Assembly: GCA_008360955.1 (NCBI GenBank)
Contig: LUCM01000704.1
Span: 61,431 to 125,430, forward strand
DNA length: 64,000 bases
Direction: 5' to 3'
Source of the DNA: Fasciolopsis buskii
Lineage: Eukaryota; Platyhelminthes; Trematoda; Plagiorchiida; Fasciolidae
In this document: positions 38,150 to 50,069 of the stretch, one piece after another
Layout: each line of letters starts with the position of its first letter
How positions within the stretch are numbered: position 1 is the first letter of the stretch
Notes under the pieces: model-generated
What the model was told of the DNA's origin: nothing
The model's database searches: none
Seen by the model: only the letters and a program-made list of their open reading frames with translations
Translations under genes and position numbers: made by a program

Positions 38150-40085
38150 TTTCCTCAAGCCTAGTCTGTTGCTGAATCTCGGCTTTTTTAATGTGCGTAC
38201 TCTCAAGCCGACCGGTCAACATGCGTGTTTATCACTGACTGTGGAGCTGCGAGCGATTAACATTTGCTTTATCAGTAAAACAAGGCTTCGGTATTCGAGT
38301 ACTGTGAATCAACCAGCTGTTTCTAATATCTGAACAGTATATGTTTCGTGTAACTCGGGATGCCAGTCGTAGTGGCAAGGATTAGTCCCGGCTGATAAGG
38401 TTGAAATGATCCGGAGTATGATTTCAGAGGTCGACTGACCTTTGAAAAGATAACTGCTTGTCATCTCGGCATATGTTCCAGGAGGAGGCAGAGCGGAAAG
38501 CCAAATTTAATGACAAAGTCGCCATTCTAGTTTGCAGTAGCAAAGGCTTTGATATTGCAGCGCTAGTTGATGACTTTAGTGCACAAGTTGGGAACATTGG
38601 TGCATCAGAATCTCCTTTAAGTGAGCGTTGTGCCTTGCTAGCTGAGCATACAGACAATAGGTTATTTCTGCCCAATACGAGTTTCCGAGGTATTTCGCAC
38701 AGCACAACGACATGACGCTCTAACTCAACAGATACAATGAGTCCGACAGACTTTATTGCAGTAAGCTGTTTTTCGAGCGACTCTGTCCAAACGGTAAGTC
38801 ATATTAGTTCATCTGCGCATAACCGGATCATACGTTGGATTTAATGTGATTTTTGCCGTATTGCAACGACCGTCGGTGCACACCGCAAACTCGGTTGGCC
38901 GTAGAATGTCTGTCTGATCCGTACGTCTCCACCAATCCTGTACGGAAACAATCATATTGGCCAATAATTTTGGCGGGCAACAGCGAAGATGAGCATTGTG
39001 ATCAAGTGAAGCAGACAATGTGCAGGACAGCGAGTTTCGCCTGCCGTCTGAGATCCGCTGTCCATCAACGATACTGGAAATCTCAAGTAGCTGGGCCTGA
39101 TGTAGTATAAACTGGAGCTGTCGATCTGTAAAGAATAAAATGAGTTACGACGACATCTGCTAAGTCAATTTCCAAAAGGAGTTAATGTGGCCGAAGAAAT
39201 GGAGGCAGCAACTGCCTCTAGTGACAGACAAAGACTGTTCCAGCTTATACGCAACGTCGGTGGGCGGCAAACTGCGTTCAGTGATACAGTGTGCAATACA
39301 AATGGAAAGCCTATTCACGTCAGATGGCAAAGGCTCGTCTATTGGACTGGGGTAATTGGTGGTACCCGTGTTCAAGTACGGACACGAAGTGACTGTATAA
39401 ACCATCGTGCGATCAGTTTTTAGTTCGGATAATAATGTACCGTCAGACAGCGATTCGTGAAGCCAAGTTCTGCGAAGAAAACCGCCTTTTTGTACAGGCC
39501 GACGATGCACAACCTAACTTTAGCCTTTTGTCAGATGTTTGAAGCGGATCATGCGCACCGTCGCCAGACTGTCGTGCTTTTCTCGGCTCGAAAGGCGCCT
39601 TCAATTCAGTAGAGTGAACAAGGCTGCTTTGTGCAAGGCACTTCGCTAATCTGCCTCATGCACTGCACTGGCGTAACCACGGTCACTTAATGGTATGAGG
39701 TGGACTGTTAAATTCATTGATATCGACCAGCAGTTTCCTAAAACAGTGTCTGATTTTGTCATTCCTGATTAACTTCAAGATAATGAAGAGTCCACTAGGG
39801 GGTCGTCAGTTAGTGAAAGTCTATGCAACCTAGATGATGCTGGAGAACTTTTCAGTTTGTGCGATTGTATAGAAGATGTGCATCGTACACTAGACAAGCT
39901 CACAAGAGCTGTATCTGCACTCGGCATGTGCATTGTACCTTTAACACGTAAACTAGTTCCACAAGAATGGATGTCAATAACGGCTGAAAGAAGAGAGACA
40001 AACCACTGCTGGTTGTTGGATGCAGTGGGTTTTCATCGTGAAAAACCAGGGACGCCAAAATATCTCAAAAACAATTTGATGTGAT
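38150..40085 (+). mobile_element. RTE-type (SR2-like) LINE, degenerate, second copy
   Basis: Blocks in order on the plus strand. Endonuclease start: FFNVRTLKPTGQHACLSLT, then INICFISKTR. After frame changes: LLVISAYVPGG, DDFSAQVGNIGASES (38569 onwards, standing for the GDMNAQVG block of the family) and NRLFLPNTSFRGISHS. The linker has EEMEAATASSDRQRLFQLIR and RNVGGRQTAFSDTVC (about 39200-39290). The RT part keeps only a late block at 39857-40084: CIEDVHRTLDKLTRAVSALG and the CKxLLQDW equivalent RKLVPQEWMS. The RT core with YADD is not recognisable, and stops are frequent. The proteins resemble those of the element at 19.3-22.0 kb but are more decayed. Confidence 0.85.
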
Positions 40086-40511
40086 GGACCTTTGGAAGTG
40101 CAGTCATTTTTTGCATTTGATTTCCAGTCATCATCCGTGGACTGGAGGTCTCACTTATAAGTTTGTGTGCCCAGAAACTGCTGAATTACGACAATTTATT
40201 CTTTTTAGTACTGTGCCTAGGTTTTTGTGTCAATGGACAATTTGAAAAAAAATCTGAGTTTCTTACTAGTGAGTGAACCACTGATATTGCATATTCATTC
40301 ACCAGTTCACTTAGTTCTCTCATCTATGCATTGTATAATAAATATCTAGAATATTACGGACAGCACACAACACTGAATTGACTTAGATAATTGAATTTCC
40401 ATTTCCTAATTTTATTGAACGAAATTTCAGCTTCCGCACAATTTGGCAGACTTCACACACGCACACACACGCGGAAAGATCAACAAAATATCGTCCCCAT
40501 CTGTATTCCAG

Positions 40512-40702
40512 GCCCACCTGCAACATCCCTAGCTATCGCCGATCTGTATCCAACAAATGATTGTGAAAAAACTCACCTTCCTTGTTGGACCGCTGATGCA
40601 GCTGCTGTTGCTGTCTCGGAACAATGTTGTTCACAATCCAACGAGGTAGAAGACGCCCAAATGTGGACGATTCTTTCGGGTTCCGGGTCATCTGTAGATT
40701 AG
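40512..40702 (+). CDS. Candidate exon (terminal, or internal to 40645)
   Basis: A good acceptor (CGTCCCCATCTGTATTCCAG) precedes an open frame reading GPPATSLAIADLYPTNDCEK, then a Cys/Ala-rich segment (WTADAAAVAVSEQCC), ending ...SGSGSSVD at TAG 40700-40702. Alternatively a donor at ACGAG|GTAGAAG would make it an internal exon ending at 40645 in phase 0. No AATAAA lies soon after the stop. Codon content looks coding, but the length is unremarkable and there is no homology I recognise. It lies 430 bp downstream of a dead LINE. Confidence 0.3.
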
Positions 40703-40719
40703 AGCGGTCAACGCCGAAC

Positions 40720-41960
40720 AGATAGGGACGGCAGAAAAGGGAATGAAAAGGAGTAATGCTGTGAGAGCAAAAGTTGTTACTCGAAACTAACTAAAGTGAT
40801 GGGGTTTCATTGTATGACAGTAGTCAAAAGATGACATCAGTGTTTCACTGGCACGGAGGACGTAGTAGCCGAGTTTCTATGGCGGAAGGTGAATGTGATC
40901 TCTTTCTGTTAGTTTGGAGCAAATGGGAATTTCGGGTTAACAACGTTAGCTTAACTTACAAAAAATATGGTTAAACGATGTCAGAATTAAGTCAAGTATC
41001 ACACTGTCCGACTAGGTTTGATGCAAACCATTGCTTTTTTTCTCATCGAGTCCGTTGTTTGTATTCTAAATCCGAAAATCCATACGGTGAAGGCTGAACC
41101 ATCTACTCTAAAGTTAACTGGATTTGCGCTCTAGGGGAGTACCCCATTACCGAACCAAAATTATCTCAGCTAAATAGGTCTGGAAGTACAGTCGGAATGC
41201 CACAAAGCAAATCTCTGTTTGAGCTATAGATTGATTTATGAGAGCGAAATATGCTGTTAATACCACAAATTCTTACTGAACTGTACCAAAAAGGAAACTG
41301 GCCTATCAATTCTGAAATGGTTTACTGAATTCTCCTCCCGGTCGTTCAACGAAATGGCCGTTCCTAGCAAACAGAACAATGGGATATTTACCCCTGTTTT
41401 CCGTCATCTTCAGACCAGTTTATGCTTGGAAGCGCATTCGCAAGGGAGCGCCAGCCGGTTATTATTTACCGGCGAACTGGGACGACTGTCCCGTCTAAGT
41501 TCGGCAAAACGGGTTATGGTTTCGTGTAGAACTGTCTTGACGCATTAGAACAGTGCGATAATTCGAGAGACGAAAAATGTTGGGGAAATTTTCACGATCT
41601 CGATCTTTACCATTAATTTCCAGACGCATTGTTTTTTTTTTGATTGGTAGGATTTCCAGATTTCATCCTTTGGTTGACGAATGGTTTAATATAACATGCA
41701 TGTATCTTCTCCAATGCCCAAACCCCAGTGGCTCTAATTGACCGCAGGATGCTACCACCGAAGAGATTGGAATTTAACGCCATGATATATTTCTCCAAGA
41801 TGCCTCGTTTTTGGCGCGTAACTGACTTCAAACTAAGGTATTATTCGAAGGCTCAACAAAAGATTTTTTCTGCAACAAAACATGCCTCACTTGCTTGTTC
41901 ACTCAAACAGTCCGGTTAACTGTTTGTCTGTGTGCAATGTTTTCGATCTACTTATTCGTG
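40720..41960. other. Non-coding stretch
   Basis: No exon, repeat or RNA gene recognised. Confidence 0.4.
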
Positions 41961-41970
41961 ACCACCACGC

Positions 41971-42102
41971 GCCCCCCCCCCCCCCCCCCCCCCCCCCGGG
42001 GGGGGGGGGGGGGCGCCGCCGCGCTGTTCACTTTTTTTTCCGCCCTATTTCTTCTTTTAAGGGGGGGGGGGGAGGGGTATATCCCCCCCCCGCCCCCCCC
42101 CT
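41971..42102. repeat. Abnormal poly-C / poly-G homopolymer cluster
   Basis: 26 C (41972-41997) directly abut 16 G (41998-42013). About 50 bases later 12 G plus GGGG (42061-42077) are followed by C-runs (42083-42101). The two pairs are self-complementary hairpins at about 100 percent GC in an AT-rich setting. The proline/glycine frames across it are artefacts. Likely a sequencing or assembly fault, though a true G-quadruplex-prone locus is possible. Confidence 0.85.
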
Positions 42103-42109
42103 CGGAGGG

Positions 42110-43000
42110 GAAAAAGGATGGCAAATAGTTATAGTGGCAACGAACCGAAAGGGTAGGCAATAATAATTTGATTTAAAGTTCACCTGTAATTATTCTTTTC
42201 TGTTTTGTATGACACGATTATTTATTTGTAAATGTTCGCGCTGATCAATACTCATGTCTCCAAAATAGCCTGTGTACAGTTCTTATGTAGAAAACAATAA
42301 AAAACAACAAATTGAATTCAATAAAGCCAAACTTTGACTAAACTTCTTTCATGGTAAAATGATTGTCCGACTTATTTGGTTGTTTTCTCATACCTGCCTG
42401 GGTCACAATCAGCGTCAGTGAGAGGGTATGCAAACGAACATTGATCAAGGATATTGATTAGGCTTTTTATGCGCCTCTGCTTTCAGGTCATTTAATTTTG
42501 CTCTCGGTTTTTCAAGGTTAATTTTAGTTTCACTGTTTCCGACAATTTCAGCAGAAAAAATTGTAATCGAGAACTTGACTGGGACCCCATGAAAAGTGAT
42601 CCAGCTTTATGTACAAATCCGCTACGAACGGGGCTGCGATCAGTCGTAGGCTACCGAAGAGAATAGCGACTGACCGGTGGGACGATCGCAAACTGTGATA
42701 TTCCCGTCTATGCACCATGATATTGACAGCTAGACCAATGATTGCTGGATCTTAAAAGAGAGAATATCCTAAAGGATTCGTTGCACCGATTCTGTTGATG
42801 TGGAAAGCTGTCGCTTTGTAAACGATTGTATTCATCAATACTGAAAGTGCTTCTAAGTGTATTCACTTTGTACCAACATACGGACACGAACTAAAGAACA
42901 TTGAGTTGGTTTATTAATTCATCATACATGAACGGCCGCTGATTTCTGTCACCGGAAGCTTTCCCTTATTAGAAACGCCAGTTTTGATCGTATCCTATAG
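42110..43000. other. Non-coding stretch
   Basis: Nothing recognised. Confidence 0.4.
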
Positions 43001-43004
43001 CTCA

Positions 43005-43195
43005 CCTAGTGACAGACTGATTAAGTGAGCAAGCTGGTCAGCAGGTTAATTAATTAGTCAAGCAGTAACTGAGCCGGTCAGTCCTTCATGTCTCTTGTCA
43101 GTCAAGCGGGAAAGCAAGCAAATAGATAGACAGACGGTCATACAGGTGAGCAGTCAATTGGTAGATCAGTCAGCTAGTCAGTTCGTAAGTTCAAT
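43005..43195. repeat. Degenerate GTCA/CAGT tetranucleotide satellite
   Basis: GTCA or CAGT recurs many times (for example GGTCAGCAGGTTAA, TTAGTCAAGCAGT, AGTCAGCTAGTCAGTTCG), often at multiples of four bases, with interspersed AGCAAG units. It reads as an old tetranucleotide microsatellite broken up by substitutions. Confidence 0.5.
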
Positions 43196-43199
43196 CTGT

Positions 43200-45640
43200 C
43201 CTCTTGGGGGGGGGAACAAATGTTCATTCCAATCCTAGACAGCGTCACAAAACCGTACCTGGAAGCTGTTAAACGGCTAGATAACCCGTTAATTCGGTAG
43301 CGCAATGAATAAAATATACTTCTAGAAATTGTTAGATCATACAAACGACACAGTTGAAATGTGTCCTGAACCTTGAAGGCAGACAACGGTGGACCTTGAA
43401 ACTAACAGCATAAACGAACTCCACGAATGGAATTTTCAGCCACATTGATAGTCACTGGTCTTCAAAATTGTTTAGATAGATCGAAGCCGGAGCACTAAGA
43501 CGGTCGATAATCTATTTAAAGTTACGCCTACATCAGTGGGCATTCTGATTACCAAAACAACCGTAATTGGATCATAAATCAACTTTGGTTCCTCACCATG
43601 GTTGAACAGTGAAAGGATAATGAATCCACGTGCTGGCCGAACTTGTCCTTTTATGGATCCAAGTTTCGGTTCTGCTATACCATCTATTAATATGCCAAAC
43701 TATTCCAAAATGCAAAACTATAAATCATTCGTTACCGAGCTACTTCTTTTCAAACAAATACCATCCGTTAACATTGGCTATACACATAATTAATGGTCGC
43801 TAAATGTATGACCAGAATACATTCCGCAAAGAAATATTGCTTGAGTTTTCAAAAAGTCGAGATGAAATATTTCATTAAGTTTTACAAGTGGAATGTATTC
43901 GAACATGTGATTCATTTGACAGATCTTTGATGAGACTGATTTTGAGAGTATCCCGAATTCCGGCATGAAAGACTTTCGTTACTGACTCATAGGGGCCTGC
44001 CTCTTGTTATACGTGATTCCAACTGAGTGAAATGTAGTTCAGCAGTTGTCGTTCAATGCTTTCGTCGTCCTTTCTTTTGCAACTAATTATCAATTGCTAA
44101 TTACTATTATTTGTCAGTATTTTACACAATTCGCGCGCTGTCCATAACGTGTAAGTTAGATCAAAAGGCTGTATATGGTTCAATTGACGAGGCAGGTGAC
44201 GAGAGCTCAATTTTATTTATGTCAATTCGTTGGTTTCGTTCAACATTAACGAGTCCGAACATGGCGACATCTTCAAACTATACCGGGTGATATTTCCGAA
44301 TTCATTCAAATGACCACATCAAGAAACAAGTGATTGGATCTTGGTAAAAGAAATCAAATGCCATCGACTATTAGTTGATTTTGAGAACAAACAGGCGTTA
44401 AGTTTCACCTTCACAAAGAACGTGCACGGTTGGATGCATGAATACAAATTCCATTTAAGCTTGTCTACATTCAGTTTAGCTGTTGAAGCTACCCGTATTT
44501 GTGTATAATATGATCATTTTGCATTTGATTCGATTTAAGTCGTGTGCAGATCCAAATAGCTGTGCGATTTGGCAGCAAGCTTTTGGACCGGAAAAGAGTG
44601 AACAAAAACGAGTATCGGTGTCATAACAGTATCGTTAGAAAGTATAAAAAGAATATAACAACGTCAGAGAAAACTGAATGAACCAGATTTGGGGGAAAAT
44701 GTGAGAATATGGGAAAGTGTTTTAAATCGATTCGGTAACAGTGTTCGTCCTGATTTGATGCTGTGAATAGGATTGCAAACTACCCGTTTAGATCAGCAAT
44801 CCGTTTCTCTGAGAACTTCTTAGCAATATGAAACGAAGGGGGACCGATAAGATTTCGACTCGGATTTAACACTCAAATAAAGTACACAAATGAGTAACCA
44901 CAGTTGAAAACACTTCGAACATCTGTCCCGAATACCAGATAACAAAAACCAAAAATTTTAAGCATAATACTGAGTTTTCTTTGTGCAACGGAGAGGTGTT
45001 TTCATCAATCTGAACATGGTCTTGAATGTATAACATCAAGGGATTGGATCTAACTGTTCCGGAATTTTATGGAGCTAAACATACGGATGTTTGCTGCTCC
45101 ATTTCGAATGGGAGTAAATCATGGAGAAGTTGATGATAGGGAAATATCATTAGATTAATAATAATATAGTTCTTTCCGTCTGTTCTCAGTTTTTTTTAGA
45201 GCACCGACAGTTCAACTTGTCTGGCCACGACCGCATCGGACTTTAGGCCTTCTGAAATATGCAAAATACCTGCGGATGATTTGACAGCCAAGATGAATGT
45301 GTTCCAGTAGACACCGGCGATATTTCGAAAGTCTGTGAACGTAATTTGGATGGATTTTAAAATGGCATTATAGGCTAAGTGTTGTACTAAATGGAGAGTT
45401 CACTTGTGGAGCTGGTTCCAAAATCGAACTGCACAAAAAACCAGTATTTGCCACTTGGGTATTTTTCATAGATTTGTTGTTGATTCTTCAACCGTAGAAC
45501 CAGTCTGACGTCACGACAACATGGCATGCAACAAAGAGACCGAACAACCTATTTGGAAACTTACTGCTGTCTCAAAAGCATAAATTTTAGTGTTTGTACG
45601 CCGTTCACTTTCCACGTAAATCAGATAAGTTATCACGTAT
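43200..45640. other. Non-coding stretch
   Basis: Very ORF-poor, AT-rich DNA; nothing recognised beyond a short G-run near 43207. Confidence 0.45.
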
Positions 45641-45804
45641 TTGAACTATTCTAGTGCCCCTAGAGGAGTTGGTAAGTTGTCACGGTCGTTTCGATGAAAA
45701 TGGTATTTAAACAACCTAAAAGAGTTCGCCGATTTCAATAAACCTACTTTACAGATCTGGTTAAAATTTGCAACGATATTATTCTCGTTCACATTGCAAC
45801 TGTA

Positions 45805-45935
45805 GCAGATTATGATTACTGTCATCATCGACGTCGTTGCTGTCATCCGAATCACCATTTTCTTCATCAACAACTTTTGGCCCATCATCAACATCACCGT
45901 CATCATCATCCAAATCATCATTATCATCTCCAGTA
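45805..45935. repeat. Degenerate (ATC)n microsatellite
   Basis: Imperfect CAT/ATC triplets (CATCATCGACGTC, TCATCATCATCCAAATCATC). The overlapping Asp-rich minus frame (45779-45976) and Ile-rich plus frame are readings of this repeat. Confidence 0.7.
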
Positions 45936-45979
45936 CCTCCTTTCGAAGTCCTTTTGGGGATCCCAAGAGCAGACACGGT

Positions 45980-47370
45980 GATTACTTTCTACTTTACGTA
46001 TTGAGTCTTACTAAAAAGATTAACGTGAAACACCCCATGATCCATACAATTTTCCACATCATTTCGGGATTTTGTCAAAACCAGCCAGAAATGTCATTCT
46101 GCTGGTTTATTAAGATCTCGAAACGAGATCCATATTAAAAAGAGCGATATCTATCAAGGCACGCTGTAAGATGTACTGATTATCAATGCGTCGTTCCGTA
46201 ATCTGCTAGCGCTTGTGCTCTTGTGAGATCGTGCGCAAGCGAGACACTTTCTTACTGAAATTTGGATATTTCTGACATAAATCCAAATAGTTCTGACGTG
46301 GTTTGGAATTAATGTGGGAAATGGTATATCACGATATCGATTTGTGTCAGGTGAGCTTTTGGATTCACACTGTCTATGAATATGGACCAAATAATAGGGA
46401 AACTCATCTGCAGCTTCACATTCTCAGTGTAATCATTCCCTCATTTCAAGCCTAGCTGGCCTGGATCGATTTATCGTCGTTCTGTTAACACCAGACCTAT
46501 CGGCTTGATGGCACAAACACAATAAAAACAAGATATCTGAACGCACTGATTTCGCTCACTCAACCAAGCTAACTAATCTATTACATTTCCACCGTCATTT
46601 TATGATAGGTGCACAACAATATACAAAATTCCAATCTTTTTCGGTAGAAATTGCGAATCTCAATTATATGTGATTGGCAAATGACTTAATTGTGTGTGCA
46701 ACTTCCCCACGTTCCGGATCATGAAGGCTGATCATAAACTCTGTTACGATCTAGAAATTGCGTACTTCTCCTCACCATCCTCCTCGTTTCAGTCCTCTAA
46801 CATCATGCTTCATCAAAAAGTTCATACGGAAATGTTTCAGTGCAAGATATTGTTAGCATAAGTTGGGGATGCACGCCATTTTCCCGTTCGTTTAAATTAT
46901 AACAGATGAATAAGTCCGGAGGTAACCAGAGGATCAGATCAACGATGACAGCAGATGAGAATGAAAAAAATACTGTCAAACAGATGAAAAGATATTAGCA
47001 GACAGATTGACTAGAACTGGCTTTCTGTTTGTGTCAAACTCAGCAAATGCATTCCCAGGGTATTTGACAACTGTGTGCACTTGGTCGAGGTGGGAAAAGC
47101 ATAATCTGTCCCTATCATCCACCGCAGCCGGCTAAGCGATGACTGCCGGAACCCTTGCGGATGGAAGTTGGTGTTGTTGTTATTTTTTCTGCCTCTGATC
47201 CCGATGAGGGAGTGAGGAATACAGTTTTTGTGGGATTGAGTAGACGAGTGGTGAATTTGCGGTGAAGGTATGGTTACCAGCAGATGTCGTCGATGAAACC
47301 GTCACTCAGTTGTCATTGCAACAAGCAGTTATGTGACTGACTATCTCGTATGAGATCATTCTGTGTGTGT
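45980..47370. other. Non-coding stretch
   Basis: No supported gene or mobile element. Confidence 0.4.
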
Positions 47371-47375
47371 TCTAG

Positions 47376-47610
47376 TGATAAATACGTGAATGAATGTGTG
47401 AGAAGAAGGCAGAAAACGAATTTTGGGACGGAATGGTTGATTTCGCTCGATAACCTAGACGATATGAATGTTCAGGACACAAAACGCGTTCGGATAACAA
47501 ACAAAACTGTGCTTACTCTGGGCTTAGAAAAAATGAAAATTGGACATTGGGCCATATCATGGAGCCTCCCATTCCCCTTTAATAAAACAGTCAGGTGCCA
47601 GTGGAAATAA
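47376..47610 (+). CDS. Candidate 3'-terminal exon, function unknown
   Basis: The acceptor-like TCATTCTGTGTGTGTTCTAG precedes a 77-codon frame reading DKYVNECVRRRQKTNFGTEW, then SLDNLDDMNVQDTKRVRIT and TVLTLGLEKMKIGHW, ending ...VRCQWK at TAA. AATAAA follows immediately (47612-47617; another lies inside the frame at 47581). The peptide is hydrophilic and charged, as in a folded soluble protein, and I recognise no family. The combination of acceptor, coding-like frame and poly-A signal is suggestive, but each part is common by chance. Confidence 0.3.
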
Positions 47611-47734
47611 CAATAAAGAAGTCAATTTTTAGACTATTTACCAACCCAGTCTTAATGTCCGCTCCACAGATGTTAGGCACCCGATCTCTACTGAACTTGG
47701 CCCAGAAGTTCTGCAATTAGTAACTAGACGTCCT

Positions 47735-48372
47735 TATTGGTTTATGCGTTTAATACAAGGTTCATAATTTTTTGTGATTGTACTTCGTGCTATACACATA
47801 TGCAAATAGCGAGAGAGAATCTGATTTGCATCGTCAGGAATGCGCATGGATGCTTTTCGTTGAAGAGGCGGCATTCTTCTCTCGTTCCCGGTCTTCGTGA
47901 ACTGAAATGAGGGAGAGTGAATCATGCATTTCTGTTGTCAATTGTTCATGGATCCGTGTGGCGAGTTTCTTTCCGGTTTGTCCGGTGTACTGTTTTTCTC
48001 AATCTGCGCAGTCCATCTGATAGACAACATTAATTCGATTCTTTTCTGATGTCGGTTCTTTGTACCACGATAGAGTCTTTCTAGCCTCCGTGTTGGTCTG
48101 CGAGCCACTTCAATTCTTGTTGTCATTTCAGAGATGTTTGATGTACGGCAGGACTGTTCGTGCCTTGGTCTGTTTGACGGTCGTCTCTCGGTGTTATTTT
48201 TGTTGGTGTTTCGTCTGATGAAGCTTTGTGTGTAATCGCTGTGCATTAACAATTGGAACAGATATTTTTCTTCTTGTTTTCCATGCATTACAGTGCTGCA
48301 ATAGGATTGTGTTCTTTCAGAAAAACAAATTCGACTTCGAGAACGTGAGGATCTTCGCCCAGGGTAGGACAA
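47735..48372 (-). mobile_element. Penelope-like element, GIY-YIG part, degenerate
   Basis: The minus strand reads, in order: QSYCSTVMHGKQEEKYLFQL, SDYTQSFIRRNTNKNNTERR, ISEMTTRIEVARRPT and, after a frameshift near 48070, INVVYQMDCAD, a TGA stop, then EKQYTGQTGKKLATRIHE (about 47945-48000). The last two blocks are the GIY-YIG endonuclease core (VYQ...YTGQTG...ATRIHE) as arranged behind the RT of Penelope-like retroelements; the Cys expected after CAD is the stop. A LISVHEDRER block follows near 47900. The RT domain itself is not recognisable to the right of 48.4 kb, so the copy is 5'-truncated as well as disabled. Penelope-like elements are known in flatworm genomes. Confidence 0.8.
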
Positions 48373-48685
48373 AGCACTCGAGGGGGTTTCTCGGAGCCTG
48401 ACCCTCCTCGGAAAGATCGATAAAGAGATACGTCACTCTGGATCACATAACTATCGATCCGAGCAGACGAGCAATCAACATAAAGCAGTAGAAACAGACG
48501 CTGAGTCGGCCCACAGCATGCCAACAGTAAACGAAGGTGAGGAAAGCAACTGTTCAGCATCTCCATCCTACAGCTTCACCCAAAGCAACCATTCAACATC
48601 TACTAAAGAGTAGGTGACCCACTTTAGCGGACGATGGCAACCAGAAGCTCACCACAAGATTATAGCATTGATAACCTCACCTCGG

Positions 48686-48727
48686 CTGGTGATGAAACGT
48701 TTGCGATAGAATTGCTCTGCTCACTAG
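48686..48727 (+). repeat. 42-nt stem-loop repeat, copy 2
   Basis: Starts CTGGTGATGAAACGTTTGC and ends CTCACTAG; the 7-nt ends pair with one G-T wobble. Same length as copy 1 at 34781-34822, with 30 of 42 positions identical. It sits about 310 bp beyond the recognised 5' edge of the Penelope-like fragment and directly abuts an (AT)n tract. Confidence 0.55.

Positions 48728-48732
<5 letters not shown>

Positions 48733-48770
<38 letters not shown>
48733..48770. repeat. (AT)n microsatellite
   Basis: A 38-base uninterrupted AT dinucleotide tract. Confidence 0.95.
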
Positions 48771-48773
<3 letters not shown>

Positions 48774-48779
48774 GACTAA

Positions 48780-49900
48780 TGCTGTGAGTTTCCAAAATCT
48801 ATTCTGAATAAATCGGAAAATGTAACATGCTGTCCTTTTCGATCGAAACGTCTTGTGTAGGTTTCACCGCATAACAGGACTCAAAAAGATGTTATTGGAT
48901 CAAACGTGACCTTGATCCCTTTGGGTTAGCTGTTTGCATCAACCACCAGGCTTTTGAAGGGTGTCTAAATGTTTCAGTAGCACTAATCACTTAGTTAAAA
49001 GTCGGTGATTGCTTTTATCCTCCTCTTTGTACTGCGTGATTCGCAGCACATTTTGATAGTGGACATAAAATTTGATCATAGAAGGGATTCATGTCGTAGA
49101 CGACCATTCGCGGTCTTTCGGCCCGGTAGTGCACGTGATCAATAAAAACCTTGTGTGTTTCCATATCGCTTCAGTTTCCAAGGTCACAGATGCCAGTCCC
49201 CTCAGTGTATCGTATCGAAGAGGCTATGTGACTTGCTCTTTATACTACCCTTGTGCTCCAATCATGTGATAAAAGAAGTTTTGAGAGAACCAATGTGTTG
49301 TCCTTCATCTAATACTTCGACGGCTTTGATTGTCAAGGTACTTGTTATTAAGAGACAAGAACCACCAGTAGAACTGCCCCATCGTTGTTTGTACTCAGCA
49401 GCAGCACATATGCACTGGCATTAAAAAACGGGACAACCAATTGCGAGCTGATCGTCTTGGTGATTAGGACAACTTGTCTGGAGCTGAAAGTTACAATGGA
49501 CCTTATTAGACCCAGGTGGTTTCCAAAACCTTCGTTGTAATTAGGTCGTCTGCAGAGATGTCAACCATTGTTTGGCAAAGGCCTGTCCCTCTGCATGTCA
49601 GTAACAAATGGCTGTTACTCCATATGGCGAAGTTCAGTGTACTGTCAAGGGTCCATAAGAATAGCCTGGTTACTACCGTTTCTGATTTGTAGTTGTTAGT
49701 CCCGGCTTTGCGTCCCAGTTTCAGGTTCACTTACTAGGAACGGCTGGTTATTTGAAGCATTTTAATCCTAGTTGAGGGTTGTTAAATAAGACTATAGGAT
49801 AACTCATCATGTTACCGAATTTTATCACTCTGAGTTATTGGGTTCGACATAAATATCCGTCTAGGTTGATGACATTCCGTACACTGCAAGTAGCATCGTT
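48780..49900. other. Non-coding stretch
   Basis: Short frames only. A minus-strand frame at 49506-49730 contains 'DISADDLITTKVLETTW', vaguely like an RT palm box, but without neighbouring motifs I do not call it. Confidence 0.35.
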
Positions 49901-49904
49901 CTTT

Positions 49905-50065
49905 TTTATCTTTGTCTTCTTTACTAACGAGATAACAATGCATTTCGTTTTCAGGAAGGCGGTCACGGCCAGCCAATGGCTGCTAAGTAGAGAGATTGAC
50001 CGGCAGTGGGAGATTTCAAACCTGAGAACTTCAGATAAAAACACCATAACGATACCCGCCTGAAC
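49905..50065 (-). mobile_element. tRNA-derived SINE, family A, copy 7 (diverged)
   Basis: The plus strand carries the inverted body AACAATGCATTTCGTTTTC and GGTCACGGCCAGCCAATGG, a B-box block GAGATTTCAAACCTGAGAA, and a degraded head ending near 50064. Confidence 0.65.
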
Positions 50066-50069
50066 CTTT

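Noticed and set aside
41882..42163. Proline- and glycine-rich ORFs
   Set aside because: Pure readings of the poly-C/poly-G runs.
48686..48727. Hammerhead ribozyme of a Penelope-like element
   Set aside because: CTGGTGATGAAAC resembles a hammerhead core but has no helix II and only a minimal helix III, so I report it only as a stem-loop repeat.
49506..49730. Minus-strand RT fragment (ISADDLITTK)
   Set aside because: Only a weak palm-box likeness; no other RT block nearby.
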